A stretch of DNA of 64,000 nt from Candidatus Saccharimonadota bacterium (GTDB lineage: Bacteria; Patescibacteriota; Saccharimonadia; Saccharimonadales; Saccharimonadaceae): contig JAFVBG010000002.1 in the NCBI GenBank assembly GCA_017480095.1, forward strand, positions 191,728-255,727, in the 5' to 3' direction. The notes below the pieces were generated by a model that had not been told where the DNA came from, ran no database searches, and saw only the letters and a program-made list of their open reading frames with translations. Every line of letters starts with the position of its first letter. The first letter of the stretch is position 1. Below are positions 49,566 to 58,723 of this stretch, one piece after another. The translations under genes were made by a program, and so were the position numbers.

Positions 49566-51038
49566 ATGGAAAATAATTCAACAGAAACAGAAGCAGCAAA
49601 ACAAGAGAGGCTAGAAGGCGAGCGACGGCGAAGGCTAATCGCAGCGGCGATGTTGACGGGAATTTATGACCAGACCCCAGAGCGAACGCAAAAGATGCAG
49701 GGCTTGATTACGGCCTTTGATGTAAAAATTAAAGAGGAGCAGTATGATGCTTTGATTGACATGATGGCAAAGGGGCAAGTCGGGCGCAACCAGGGACAAG
49801 AAGTGATTTCGATGGTGGTGCGTCCGGTAGATCAGTTTGGGGTGACGGATATTTTTGCTAGGTTGAACACAGTAGCGCAACAGTATGGCGGGGCGATTAA
49901 GGTGCGTCGGATGAAGGGGATTTTGGGCAATTTTTCTGATACTGGCTTTGACCGCTACATGGAAACCAATGCTTCGAGCGTGGCAACATTTCTCAATCGT
50001 TTCCCTGATGCGATGAGCTTTGACATTGAGGCGGATAGATTCTTGCGTTCGATTAATAACCCAAATAACTCTCCGCAGACGGTTGGTGAATACTATGAAG
50101 CGATGACTGATTTTAAGAATCTGATGTATGGCGAGGAACAGAGGTTCGTGGACCAGTATAAGATTATGGAACAGCAGGCGGTGCGACGCAAAGAGGAGTT
50201 GGAACGCCAGCGGGGTGAGTTGGTTTCTACCTATGCCGAGAAGCAACTAACTAAGATGACAGTGAAGAAATACAGGGGAGAGATTATCAAAGCGCAGCTC
50301 TACAAGGACGGCGAAGAAGTTGACCCGCACTACAAGCACAAGATGATTAATCTTTCAGACGAGGTCGAGGACAATGAAGATGTGATTCTTTCCCTGCCAG
50401 AACAGGGGTTGTTTGCGATTTTTGATGGTGCAGGAAGGACGGGCAACGGACGTGAGGCTTCACGGGCGGCCAGAGGTGCGCTGATGAAGTTACAACCTTG
50501 GACGATGACTAGCGCAGTGCAGTTTGCGATGGCGATGGAGCAGATAAATGCCGAGGTGATAAAGACTGGCGGGATGTCCACGGCCTTGATTGCGAAGGTG
50601 AACAAGAGTGCCGAGGGGCGAGAATACTTATCTTTCGCTTCCGTGGGGGATTCGAGGCTCTATCTTCTGAAGAAAACAGGTGAGATTACCCAGATGACTC
50701 AAGATGAGGGTGAGGGTAATGTGGCTTGGAATATCCTTGGTATGGGTAAAAAAGATATGAAACAGGTTCGCAGCACGGTGGGGGTGGCAAATACCGAGCA
50801 GATTTGTCTGCAATTCCAGGACGTCTGGCTGAATGATGGCGACCGGGTGATCATGTGTTCAGACGGAATTACAGGTGATGATGCTCCAGATGAAGAAAAA
50901 GGCAAGAAGGGTGATATTATGCCGATTGAGCAGGTGAAGGAGCTGGCTTCTACGCGGACGACGGAATTGGCGGCAGAGAATCTACTACTTGCGGCGCGAG
51001 AAATTGACGATAGAACGGTGATTGTGTTTGATGTATAG
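49566..51038 (+). CDS. PPM-family Ser/Thr phosphatase with a novel N-terminal domain
   Basis: 490 residues. N-terminal helical domain (about 56-205) of unknown type, a charged coiled coil (200-230), then a PP2C/PPM domain (about 260-490): FAIFDGAG (metal Asp), GGMSTALIAKV, FASVGDSRLYLL, VIMCSDGITGD and DDRTVIVF. It should be a Mn/Mg-dependent phosphatase. The N-terminal domain recurs in the next gene, 23 nt downstream, so the two probably act together. The kinase partner is not in the window. Confidence 0.82.
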   Translation: MENNSTETEAAKQERLEGERRRRLIAAAMLTGIYDQTPERTQKMQGLITAFDVKIKEEQYDALIDMMAKGQVGRNQGQEVISMVVRPVDQFGVTDIFARLNTVAQQYGGAIKVRRMKGILGNFSDTGFDRYMETNASSVATFLNRFPDAMSFDIEADRFLRSINNPNNSPQTVGEYYEAMTDFKNLMYGEEQRFVDQYKIMEQQAVRRKEELERQRGELVSTYAEKQLTKMTVKKYRGEIIKAQLYKDGEEVDPHYKHKMINLSDEVEDNEDVILSLPEQGLFAIFDGAGRTGNGREASRAARGALMKLQPWTMTSAVQFAMAMEQINAEVIKTGGMSTALIAKVNKSAEGREYLSFASVGDSRLYLLKKTGEITQMTQDEGEGNVAWNILGMGKKDMKQVRSTVGVANTEQICLQFQDVWLNDGDRVIMCSDGITGDDAPDEEKGKKGDIMPIEQVKELASTRTTELAAENLLLAAREIDDRTVIVFDV

Positions 51039-51061
51039 GGGTAGGAGGTTCGGAGTAATGA

Positions 51062-53527
51062 ATGGCTAGAGACGATATAGACAACTGGGCAAACCTAGAC
51101 GATTTGGTGGCGGACTCTGTAAACGGGGACAGTAGTGAGAAAAAAGGGTTGGTATTTGGGGATGATGAGCCAAAGTCAAAATGGGACGAGTTAGATACGC
51201 CGGAAATGCCTCAAGAGGAGAAGCGCCGGGGTTTTTCGCGGATTGCCAAAAGGAGCGTAGATCCAGACGAAGATAGCTCTAGTTTTTTGAAGAAAAAGCG
51301 TAAGAAAAAGGAGCTTTCACTAGATGATATTGAGGGGACGGATTTTGATGCCATAGATGCGGACGAGGATGAATTAGCCGATATTCCAGATGAGATAGAT
51401 GATGCGGAGTATGAGGACGATTTAGGATTGGAAGACGACGAAGATTACGACGGGGGCGTAATGGATGACCTCTTGGATGTGGATGATTATGTGGGGGAAG
51501 ATGAAGACATCGAGACGGACGAAGAGTTTATGGCGAGGCAGAGGGCGTTGAAAGGCGGGAAGGCGGTAAGTAGAACTCCACGCTCCATTCGGAGAGTCGC
51601 TGATAGTACGCAAACTGCTTCTGAACGCTCCGCACGAGCCCCTCTGAGGCAGCCTAAGGCGGTTTTGAGGCCAGAGAGCCGTACTATAGCGGTTAAGCCT
51701 AAAACCGTGCTTAGACCGGCTCTGAGAGCCTCAGAGAGGCAAATTTCAACCAAGATGTTGGCCGAAGACCGAAGATTGGCACGAAAAGCCGAACAAGAGC
51801 TGATGATGCGTCAGCCACGCACGGTAGTTCCCCTCCGAGAGGTGGAGACGAGGGTGATTGCAGCGCCAGAAGGTCAAGAAGAGTGTTTACCGATGAGGGC
51901 GAGACAGATTGAACGAGAAGTTCTGCAACCAGAGGAAGTCGAGCTACCGATGGAAACGTCGGAGATGCCGGCAGCGATTTATGAACCTGAACCACACGAA
52001 AAGGAGGATGAGGAAGTGTTACAAGATAAATTAGTGGCAGGCTTTTTATACGGCGGAGCGCAGCTCGAAAAGGCAAAGGTAAATATCAGTGATGCCGATG
52101 TAACGGCGGTGCTAACAGGGATGCGAGATGGGCGTTTTGGGCAGAAATCTCAGAGAGATTTGATTAAGAGCGTAAAGAGTCCAGTGGAACGGTTTGGTGA
52201 AGATGGAGTGGATCGTAGGCTAGGGGTGGCGGCGGAGAAAGAACGGCGGATTTTGGCTTATCATACAGGGGCAGGGTTTGCGAACTGGCGCGAAACGGAC
52301 GGAGTGACGATTAAAGAGTTTTTGAAGAAATATCCTCTGCCACAGGATTTTGATGCGGCTAGCGAGGGCTTCCTCAGGGTAATCCGCAAAAACTCTGGGG
52401 ATGTAACCTATGGCGACTATGTAAAGGCGATGGAAAACTTTAAATGGCAGATTTATGGTACGCGTCAAGATTATTTTGAGGCATTGAAGTTGCTGATTCG
52501 CCGCAGTGAGGAGCAAGTAACCACGGCGACGGGGCTGATTGAGTTAGATGAGGCGGGAGTGAAAGAGATTGTTAGCTTCTCTAGAGTAGAGGGCGATGCT
52601 TGGATAGAAGGGCCGATGGAGCGAAAGCTAACAATGCCAACGATTCTGCGGAATAAGTTGACCCCGAAGTGGAAATTGGAGCTGGAGAACATTACCTTGG
52701 CGTTTTCGCAAGCGTTTAAGATGACGACTAGAGATGTGGTAATGGCTTATATTCAGGTAGAAAATGTCTGGAAAGTGCGGAGTTTTTACCGTAATGCGCT
52801 GGATGGGGTTTGGAAATATCTGCCAGATTATGCAATGCGCCAGACTGGGAGTGGTAAAGCTGAGATTTGGTGTGGTTTAGCCTATGCAGAGGAGATGCTG
52901 ATTTTGCCAGCCGCTTTACAGATGAGGCTATCTGAGATTGTGGAGAAGGGGTATTCGCGTAATATTGTGGATAGCACGGATTATCTGTTTGTGGGGACGG
53001 CACTTCGGTACGAGAGTATGAAGGATTATCTAGACACGCGGAAGTTAGCACGACTCTCTGGACCAATGTATGCCGAGGTAGCGGCCAGGCCGACAGTGGT
53101 GTTTGGTGGTCTCTCGCGGATTAAGGTGCGGCCGAGCGAAGTGGGTGTGGCGGAGAAAGGTGCGCAACCAGATTTTTCGCACGTGGTGCATGAGTGGACG
53201 ACCACGACGGGGTTAAACGGTAAGGCAAAAGCGACCAGTTTCTATTCAAAAGATGGAAATCTGGAATATGTCTTCTTTGAGGATAGTCGGCATCGAGCCT
53301 GGCTGACGGCGGTAGAGGTGAAGACGAAGTTGACCTCGACTGGTTTGCGTGCAGAGTGGGCGTATCCAGGGGATTTGGCAACGCCAGTTTATGAGCGGGT
53401 GACGAAGTCTGATGGCTATGGGGATGACGCAGATCAGAAGGGGGGATATATCTCGATGTGGGATAAGTATGTATCGAAGCTGGGGATCATTAAAGAGTAC
53501 TTAAGAGCAAAATTAGATAGAAAGTAG
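51062..53527 (+). CDS. acidic multidomain protein sharing a domain with the upstream phosphatase
   Basis: 821 residues. A very acidic N-terminus (about 1-155, many Asp/Glu), a basic Arg/Ala-rich stretch (160-260), then at about 342-485 the same domain as in the phosphatase (RFGQKSQRDLI vs QVGRNQGQEVI; TYGDYVKAMENFKWQIYG vs TVGEYYEAMTDFKNLMYG). The C-terminal 330 residues form an unknown alpha/beta region. No membrane helices. Possibly the substrate or scaffold of the phosphatase. RBS GGAGG/GGAG upstream. Residues about 194-226 are encoded by an imperfect palindrome. Confidence 0.7.
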   Translation: MARDDIDNWANLDDLVADSVNGDSSEKKGLVFGDDEPKSKWDELDTPEMPQEEKRRGFSRIAKRSVDPDEDSSSFLKKKRKKKELSLDDIEGTDFDAIDADEDELADIPDEIDDAEYEDDLGLEDDEDYDGGVMDDLLDVDDYVGEDEDIETDEEFMARQRALKGGKAVSRTPRSIRRVADSTQTASERSARAPLRQPKAVLRPESRTIAVKPKTVLRPALRASERQISTKMLAEDRRLARKAEQELMMRQPRTVVPLREVETRVIAAPEGQEECLPMRARQIEREVLQPEEVELPMETSEMPAAIYEPEPHEKEDEEVLQDKLVAGFLYGGAQLEKAKVNISDADVTAVLTGMRDGRFGQKSQRDLIKSVKSPVERFGEDGVDRRLGVAAEKERRILAYHTGAGFANWRETDGVTIKEFLKKYPLPQDFDAASEGFLRVIRKNSGDVTYGDYVKAMENFKWQIYGTRQDYFEALKLLIRRSEEQVTTATGLIELDEAGVKEIVSFSRVEGDAWIEGPMERKLTMPTILRNKLTPKWKLELENITLAFSQAFKMTTRDVVMAYIQVENVWKVRSFYRNALDGVWKYLPDYAMRQTGSGKAEIWCGLAYAEEMLILPAALQMRLSEIVEKGYSRNIVDSTDYLFVGTALRYESMKDYLDTRKLARLSGPMYAEVAARPTVVFGGLSRIKVRPSEVGVAEKGAQPDFSHVVHEWTTTTGLNGKAKATSFYSKDGNLEYVFFEDSRHRAWLTAVEVKTKLTSTGLRAEWAYPGDLATPVYERVTKSDGYGDDADQKGGYISMWDKYVSKLGIIKEYLRAKLDRK

Positions 53528-53533
53528 GGGGCT

Positions 53534-53690
53534 TTAGAAGCTAATAGCTCCAACGACGTCCTCACGCCTCTTGAAAAAGGCTAACTTTCAGTCAAGTTTC
53601 TCACAAAATTACCAGTTTTGTTCGTCACTTGTGAAAGTTAGCTTTTTTCAACTAGGGTTCGCACTTATTATTGGAGCTATTAGCTTCTAA
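53534..53690. repeat. nested palindrome, bidirectional terminator
   Basis: Perfect 20-bp outer arms TTAGAAGCTAATAGCTCCAA/TTGGAGCTATTAGCTTCTAA (53534-53553/53671-53690); an inner 20-bp pair starting TTGAAAAAGGCTAAC (53571-53590/53632-53651, one mismatch); and an innermost ACAAAA/TTTTGT. The right outer arm contains the stop codon of the convergent gene. Confidence 0.8.
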
Positions 53691-55632
53691 AACCTCTTTT
53701 AACGATGAATGCGCCAAGTAAGCTAACGACGCCCGCCAGGAAGAGGCTGCTGGAGGAGAGTTCTTCCGTATTAGTGATGATACCGCTGTCTGGTGTGGTG
53801 ATGGTGCGAGAAGCGATGGCGTAGTTGGAGAAGCTAGTGGCCGTGAAAGTAATGGTATTAGTTTCTGGGTCGTAGATGGTTGGGATGATTTCGTAAGTGC
53901 CATCGTGCTTTTCGTGGACAATCACGATTTCGTTGCCATCGACGCCATCTTCAAGCTGTAAAGTAATAGTGGCAGGTTCGTTGAGGTCGCGGACGCGTTC
54001 GTTCCAAGAATCTTCGTCGGAGCCAGTACAAGTTTCTCTACCTTTGCAGGTTATATTCCAAAGAGAGATGTCGAGATAGGTTTTGACGGAGTAATCACCA
54101 GCAGCTTCAGCAAAAGCAGCCTTGTTTTCATCGGTGAGTTCGACGTCGCCAACTTCGAGGCGAGCAGTACCGTGATCGAGAGTAGTCTGGTCTCCACCAA
54201 GGTCGATGGAGCCACCGCTAACTTTGTCGGTAGTAGAATTGACAATATCTTCGGTCAAAACTACATCAGCAACGAAGTAGGCAGCGCCACCAGGAACGGT
54301 GAAGGTGAACTCGCCGACTCCCTCATCATTAGTTTCGAGGTCGGCCATATTGACATTGAGAACTTGGTAGCCGTAATCTGGAATAACGCGCATAGTGAGA
54401 GTGGCACCAGCTGGAATAACGAGAGAACCATCGTCGTACTCTTCGCTACCGGAGTCGAACTCGATATAGCTAGGAAGAGCGATGTCGCAGGTTAATTCGG
54501 CTTCGGGACCACAGTCGTAGTAGATTTGTTCGTCATCTTCATCGACATCGCCTTCAAACCACCAGGTGCAGGTTTGGTCATCGAAGCTACAGTTATAGTT
54601 ACCAGTACCAACGGTGAAGGAAAAGGCAACTAGAGCAAGCGAAGAATGGCCGATGTAGTCGCGACCCGGTACGAGATTACCATCTTCGTCACGGATGTAT
54701 TCACAAACATCTTCGTGGGCTTCTTCGTCATAGTAGCAGTCGCGTTCCCATTGCTGGGCGGGGTCGGCAGTCCAGAGGAAGTTGCCAATCCAATCGTGCT
54801 CGTTGCGAGTGATTTTCACAGTGATATCGTAGGTGTCGGCCTTAGGAACATTCTCAATCTCAAAAGAGACCATTTGATGACTATAATTGTTGAGATAAGA
54901 TACTTGGTCGTCATAATCAACAGGGATTGGATAAGAAGTGCCGTTGATGACGATGGCGTCAATGTATTTGAGGTGCCAGAGGGCAGACATCCAGATGTCA
55001 ACAGCGGTGTCGCTTTCTTCACTATCGTAGCCGATGGTGGCTTGACTATAATGCTCACCTTCGACGGCGTCTTCAGGGCGCATCTGATAGTACTGTGGGC
55101 CATGCTCTGCGTTGGTGTTGATAGCAAAGTTAGCTTCAGTATAATGTTCTTCGTAGCCGGCGCCCCCCCTCAAAATGACAGTAGCTTTAGTGTTACCAGT
55201 TGGACCAGACTGGGAGTTATCTTCAAAGCGGAAATCGGTGTTATGAAACGCACCAGCAGTGAGGCCAGATAGAGTGACTGAATTTTCGGTAATGTCTAGT
55301 TGGCTGCCATTATCCCAGGCAAATGCTGTCTTTTCCTCTTCCGGAGCGAAAGTAAAGGTGAAGGAGTCAGACTTAGTATAGAGCATGTCTGAGTTGTCAC
55401 CCGTCCCCTGTTCACAGACGAGGTTATCATCGATACCGAAGCTGACAACACCATTATCGTAAGCAATGGTACCATCATCGCAGTTGATGGCAGTGTTGCC
55501 GTTGATTTGGATGGCGGCGTATTCATCACCCCAACCGTCGAATGCCGAGGCGGTCAAGGCAAACGGGAAGTTGGCAACGACGAGGAGTCCAGCTGCTCCA
55601 AGACGTGTAATTCCCTTCAAGATTTTATTCAT
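53680..55632 (-). CDS. secreted cell-surface protein with C-terminal membrane anchor
   Basis: 650 residues: signal peptide (about 8-30, GAAGLLVVANFPFALTASA), a long acidic, Tyr/Asp/Thr-rich beta-type ectodomain with several Cys pairs (for example CSFDDQTCTWWF), then TPDSGIITNTEE, one helix (SSLFLAGVVSLLGAFIV) and the basic end KRGFRS. The end looks like a sorting or anchor signal with PDSG in place of LPxTG; no sortase is visible. RBS TTAGGAG with a leader. Probably an adhesin-like surface protein; function unknown. Confidence 0.72.
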   Translation of the reverse strand: MNKILKGITRLGAAGLLVVANFPFALTASAFDGWGDEYAAIQINGNTAINCDDGTIAYDNGVVSFGIDDNLVCEQGTGDNSDMLYTKSDSFTFTFAPEEEKTAFAWDNGSQLDITENSVTLSGLTAGAFHNTDFRFEDNSQSGPTGNTKATVILRGGAGYEEHYTEANFAINTNAEHGPQYYQMRPEDAVEGEHYSQATIGYDSEESDTAVDIWMSALWHLKYIDAIVINGTSYPIPVDYDDQVSYLNNYSHQMVSFEIENVPKADTYDITVKITRNEHDWIGNFLWTADPAQQWERDCYYDEEAHEDVCEYIRDEDGNLVPGRDYIGHSSLALVAFSFTVGTGNYNCSFDDQTCTWWFEGDVDEDDEQIYYDCGPEAELTCDIALPSYIEFDSGSEEYDDGSLVIPAGATLTMRVIPDYGYQVLNVNMADLETNDEGVGEFTFTVPGGAAYFVADVVLTEDIVNSTTDKVSGGSIDLGGDQTTLDHGTARLEVGDVELTDENKAAFAEAAGDYSVKTYLDISLWNITCKGRETCTGSDEDSWNERVRDLNEPATITLQLEDGVDGNEIVIVHEKHDGTYEIIPTIYDPETNTITFTATSFSNYAIASRTITTPDSGIITNTEELSSSSLFLAGVVSLLGAFIVKRGFRS

Positions 55633-55725
55633 GTTAGCTCCTAATTAAACTATTATAATAATTATAGCGTATTTGGACGCGAAAAGTAAGCCTGGATTGA
55701 AGTTGAAAAAAGGGTGATTTTGTGC

Positions 55726-55731
55726 TATGAT
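55726..55731 (+). promoter_or_regulatory. -10 box of tRNA-Ser
   Basis: TGTGCTATGAT, an extended -10 ending 7 nt before the mature tRNA 5' end, so the primary transcript may need little or no RNase P trimming. Confidence 0.55.
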
Positions 55732-55738
55732 TATAGAT

Positions 55739-55828
55739 GGAAGCGTGGCCGAGTGGTTGAAGGCGCACGACTCGAAATCGTGTGGGCGCGCGAGCGTCTC
55801 GGAGGTTCGAATCCTCTCGCTTCCGCCA
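55739..55828 (+). tRNA. tRNA-Ser (anticodon CGA)
   Basis: Class II tRNA of 90 nt with acceptor GGAAGCG/CGCTTCC, anticodon loop CTCGAAA (CGA, reads UCG), a long variable arm (GGGCGCGCGAGCGTCTC region), T-arm GGTTCGAATCC, discriminator G and encoded CCA. Confidence 0.92.
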
Positions 55829-55917
55829 TCAGAAACGCCATCTCGGCGTTTTTTCATGCTCACTCGACGATAAGTCGCGCTTCGCATGAAGAAAACACCA
55901 ATCTGACGCTTCTGAAT
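55828..55917 (+). repeat. post-tRNA palindromic element J with tRNA terminator
   Basis: ACGCC-ATCTC-GGCGT with T-run ends the tRNA. The 90-bp palindrome continues with CATGC-..CACTCGACGATAAGTCGCGCTTC..-GCATG and AAGAAAACACCAATCTGA. It shares GGCGTTTTTT, CTCG, CGCGCT and AAGAAAACACC with element F, while the stems differ in a compensated way. Confidence 0.7.
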
Positions 55918-55963
55918 GAAGCAGTTTGTGGTATAATGGGGGTAATAATTAAGGAGTTTTAAG

Positions 55964-56656
55964 GTGAAAAATGCAAAAAGTATTATCTGGGGCATCGCAT
56001 TGATTGCGCTAGGTGTGATTTTGGGCGGAAATGCCCTAGGGTTATTCTCCATCGATATATTCTTTGATGGTTGGTGGACTCTGTTCATCATCGTACCATG
56101 CTTTATTAATCTATTTACAGAGGGTAAGCAGGAATGGTCTGGCAATATCATCGGGATTATCATCGGCGTATGTTTACTCTTGGCTTGCCAAAACTTGCTT
56201 GATTTTGACATGGTTTGGAAGCTAATCGTGCCAATTATCATTATCGGGATTGGTGTTTCCCTACTCTTCAAGAATGTGATTAAGAAGGAAGTTTCAGAGA
56301 AGATTAAAGAGCTAAACAAAGAGCTAGAAAAAGAGGGCGAGACGGCAGCAGTCTTCTCTGGCCAGAAGATTAAGATTGATAAAGAGTTCAATGGTAAGAG
56401 CCTAAATGCTATCTTTGGTGGGATTGAGCTGAACCTGATGGAAGCAAAGATCAAGAAAGATGTGGTGATTGATGCTTGTGCGGTGTTTGGTGGAATTGAT
56501 ATTTTATTACCAGATGATGTAAATGTAGAAATTAAGTCAACTTCAATCTTTGGTGGCGTATCAGATAAGCGTAAAATCAAGACTGAGAAGAAAGACGGCA
56601 AGCCGACAATTTATATTGATGCTAACTGTGCCTTTGGCGGCGTATCGGTAAAATAA
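55964..56656 (+). CDS. LiaF-like membrane protein with C-terminal beta domain
   Basis: 230 residues, GTG start with AAGGAG 7 nt upstream. Three to four helices in the first 105 residues (IIWGIALIALGVILGGNALG, a DUF5668-type opening) followed by a LiaF C-terminal-like beta domain with repeats of FGGI/FGGV (IFGGIELNL, VFGGIDILLP, IFGGVSDK, AFGGVSVK). LiaF-type proteins sense or modulate cell-envelope stress. Operon with the DUF4097-like and HIT genes. Preceded by TTGTGGTATAAT. Confidence 0.8.
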   Translation: MKNAKSIIWGIALIALGVILGGNALGLFSIDIFFDGWWTLFIIVPCFINLFTEGKQEWSGNIIGIIIGVCLLLACQNLLDFDMVWKLIVPIIIIGIGVSLLFKNVIKKEVSEKIKELNKELEKEGETAAVFSGQKIKIDKEFNGKSLNAIFGGIELNLMEAKIKKDVVIDACAVFGGIDILLPDDVNVEIKSTSIFGGVSDKRKIKTEKKDGKPTIYIDANCAFGGVSVK

Positions 56657-56666
56657 GGGGTAGAAG

Positions 56667-57413
56667 ATGACAGCTTTTCAAAAAATTATTAAATATTTTG
56701 CGATTTTTGTAGCGATTTCGCTCTGCATCTCAATTTTCTCAGGCATTGCAACGGCGGGGTTGGCAATTGTGGGCGCATTTGGCCTGCTTGGCAACCAGCC
56801 AGCAAATTACATGACTACAGAGACGGATTTGAGTGCACCTAGCCTAGAGTTGAAGATTGGCGCGAGCGACTTGAAGATCAAAACTGGCGACAAATTCTCG
56901 ATTGAGGCCGACGAAAATCGGATGAGCGTATCTGTCAGCAGTGATAAGATTTCGGTAGAAGAGAAGAAAACTGGTTTCTTTGGCAAATGGAGAGCCAGCG
57001 AGCTGACAATTCAGATTCCAAAAGATTACGTCTTTGAAGCGGCCAAGATTGACTCTGGCGTGGGCAAAGTCTCGGTGGACGGCTTGAAAGCTAAGGATCT
57101 ATCCCTAAACCTAGGGGTAGGTGAGGTAGAGATGAAGAACTTGACGGTAGAGGGTGCAGATGTGAACTGCGGAATTGGTAAAGTTTCGCTAGAGTTAACA
57201 GGGGTGGAGGAAGATTATACCTTCAAAATGAACCGAGGGATTGGTTCGATTAGCCTGAATGGCAATAGCGTATCAGACGATAGCACGATTGGCAAGGGCC
57301 AATACAAGATTGCGGTAGATGGTGGAATTGGCGAAGTGAACGTGCGCACTGCCACCGCCAAAGCGGATGAAGAAAAAGTTGAGCAGGCCGAGCCAGAAGT
57401 AAAGGAGAACTAG
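56667..57413 (+). CDS. DUF4097-like anchored beta-helix protein
   Basis: 248 residues: one long N-terminal helix region (about 12-42), then a repeated beta pattern (VGKVSVDGLKAKDLSLNLGVGEV, shown for its first part; GIGKVSLEL; GIGSISLNG; GIGEVNVRT) typical of DUF4097 putative adhesins, and an acidic tail. 10 nt after the LiaF-like gene. Together they resemble an envelope-stress module without its two-component system. Confidence 0.75.
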   Translation: MTAFQKIIKYFAIFVAISLCISIFSGIATAGLAIVGAFGLLGNQPANYMTTETDLSAPSLELKIGASDLKIKTGDKFSIEADENRMSVSVSSDKISVEEKKTGFFGKWRASELTIQIPKDYVFEAAKIDSGVGKVSVDGLKAKDLSLNLGVGEVEMKNLTVEGADVNCGIGKVSLELTGVEEDYTFKMNRGIGSISLNGNSVSDDSTIGKGQYKIAVDGGIGEVNVRTATAKADEEKVEQAEPEVKEN

Positions 57414-57414
57414 A

Positions 57415-57789
57415 GTGGCGAGTGTATTTAGCAAGATTATTGCAGGGGAGATTCCCTGTTACAAGATTTATGAGGACGAGAAGGTTTTGGCTTTTCTGGA
57501 CATTCATCCAGAGACGAAGGGTCATACTCTAGTAATTCCGAAGGTGGAAGTAGATAAGATTTATGATTTACCAGAGGAAGATTACCAGGCGCTGTTTGCC
57601 GCGGTGAAGAAAATTGCAGCGCACATGGACGAGGTCTTGGGCCGGCGAACTCTGATGAAGGTGATTGGAACAGATGTGCCGCACGCGCACGTACACTTGA
57701 TGCCACAAGACGATACTTGGGAGTATGGTCGAACACTAGAGCTGTCTTCAGAGGAGATGGAAGAAATCCGTCAAAAGCTGGCATTCTAG
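57415..57789 (+). CDS. HIT family nucleotide hydrolase
   Basis: 124 residues, GTG start preceded by AAGGAGA. FSKIIAGEIPCYKIYED at the N-terminus and the HIT triad HAHVHLMP near residue 84 (the first His of the motif is in PHAHVHL). HIT enzymes hydrolyse adenosine or dinucleotide phosphates; the exact substrate is unknown. Slightly short for the family. Last gene of the LiaF-like operon. Confidence 0.9.
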   Translation: MASVFSKIIAGEIPCYKIYEDEKVLAFLDIHPETKGHTLVIPKVEVDKIYDLPEEDYQALFAAVKKIAAHMDEVLGRRTLMKVIGTDVPHAHVHLMPQDDTWEYGRTLELSSEEMEEIRQKLAF

Positions 57790-57834
57790 ACCGTTTTTGC
57801 TTTTGCCAGCACCGTGTTTTTTGAGCAAGAAAAT

Positions 57835-57860
57835 GTCCCCACTCTTAAGAGAGCGGGGAC
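57835..57860. terminator. shared terminator of convergent genes
   Basis: GTCCCC.CTCT/AGAG.GGGGAC stem with one mismatch; ATTTTCTT follows on the minus strand. It lies between the HIT gene and the gene at 57889. Confidence 0.6.
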
Positions 57861-57888
57861 GAGGTTGAAAAGTGCTAGGTGTTGATTG

Positions 57889-58662
57889 TTACCTTGCGGT
57901 AACTAAGTACTTTGCCCTATAATCGCAGGCGCGGCAGGGTCGCCTCAGTATGTAGGCATAGGATCCGTGTCCATCGGGGTCTTCGGCAATTGCAATATGC
58001 GTCTTGTCATTAACCCTGATCAGGAACGTGAGTCTCATGTGGTAGTCCCAGCTGAGATTATGCAGCTCGACGTTGTAGTCGCGCACATCGGCATATTCGC
58101 TGATGACGAGTTCGAGCTGGGGAGCCGCGAACATCCCGTTCAGATCTTCGATCTGGGTGTTTGCCATGCGGGTGTCCTCAGAGACAAACAGGGGCTGTCC
58201 ATTGCGAGCCAGATACCAGTCGGTATCAGTGCGGGTCTTACCATCAATCTGGCATATTGGCCAGAGCGGGATTTCTTCCCCTCCAGGGATGGCAAGATGG
58301 ACAGTGTTATTGTCCTTGATTACCAGCGGCGGGGAGTAGATGATCAGATGCTGGCCATCCTCGGCATATTCGCCGTAGAAGACGAGGTTGTCCTGGTTGT
58401 CCACATGGGTCAAGAGATCAGAGTAGCCGACAATCTGCCACTGGGGCTGACTGATGATTTCTGAGCCAAGAGGTCCATAGTTTCCTTTACGTCTAGGAAC
58501 AGACCTTTCGGTTTCCCTTTCGGCGAGGATGACCCACCAGCTGAACTTGCTGTAGAGTGGGTTGTCGAACTCCTGTTCCTGCTGAGCACGAGCCTCTTCT
58601 TCGGCGCTAAGAGCGCCAGCCTGCTGCATCTTGTAGTGATGATTTACGCAATCATTCAACAT
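57889..58662 (-). CDS. uncharacterised soluble protein with consensus promoter
   Basis: 257 residues from the ATG at 58662, chosen because AGGAGGTG lies about 6 nt upstream. No signal peptide or helix spans. The N-terminus holds an acidic Ala/Gln/Glu-rich stretch and the body is Trp/Tyr/Asp-rich. It ends with two Cys (RRPCRACDYR). No family recognised. Monocistronic, with TTGACA-N17-TATAAT and a classical leader, unlike most genes here. Codon and base use also look more GC-balanced than neighbours, so recent acquisition is possible. Confidence 0.65.
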   Translation of the reverse strand: MLNDCVNHHYKMQQAGALSAEEEARAQQEQEFDNPLYSKFSWWVILAERETERSVPRRKGNYGPLGSEIISQPQWQIVGYSDLLTHVDNQDNLVFYGEYAEDGQHLIIYSPPLVIKDNNTVHLAIPGGEEIPLWPICQIDGKTRTDTDWYLARNGQPLFVSEDTRMANTQIEDLNGMFAAPQLELVISEYADVRDYNVELHNLSWDYHMRLTFLIRVNDKTHIAIAEDPDGHGSYAYILRRPCRACDYRAKYLVTAR

Positions 58663-58723
58663 AAACACACCTCCTATATATGAAAGAACTTGGCGTTGCA
58701 CGATCGCAAACGCCTATGTTTTC

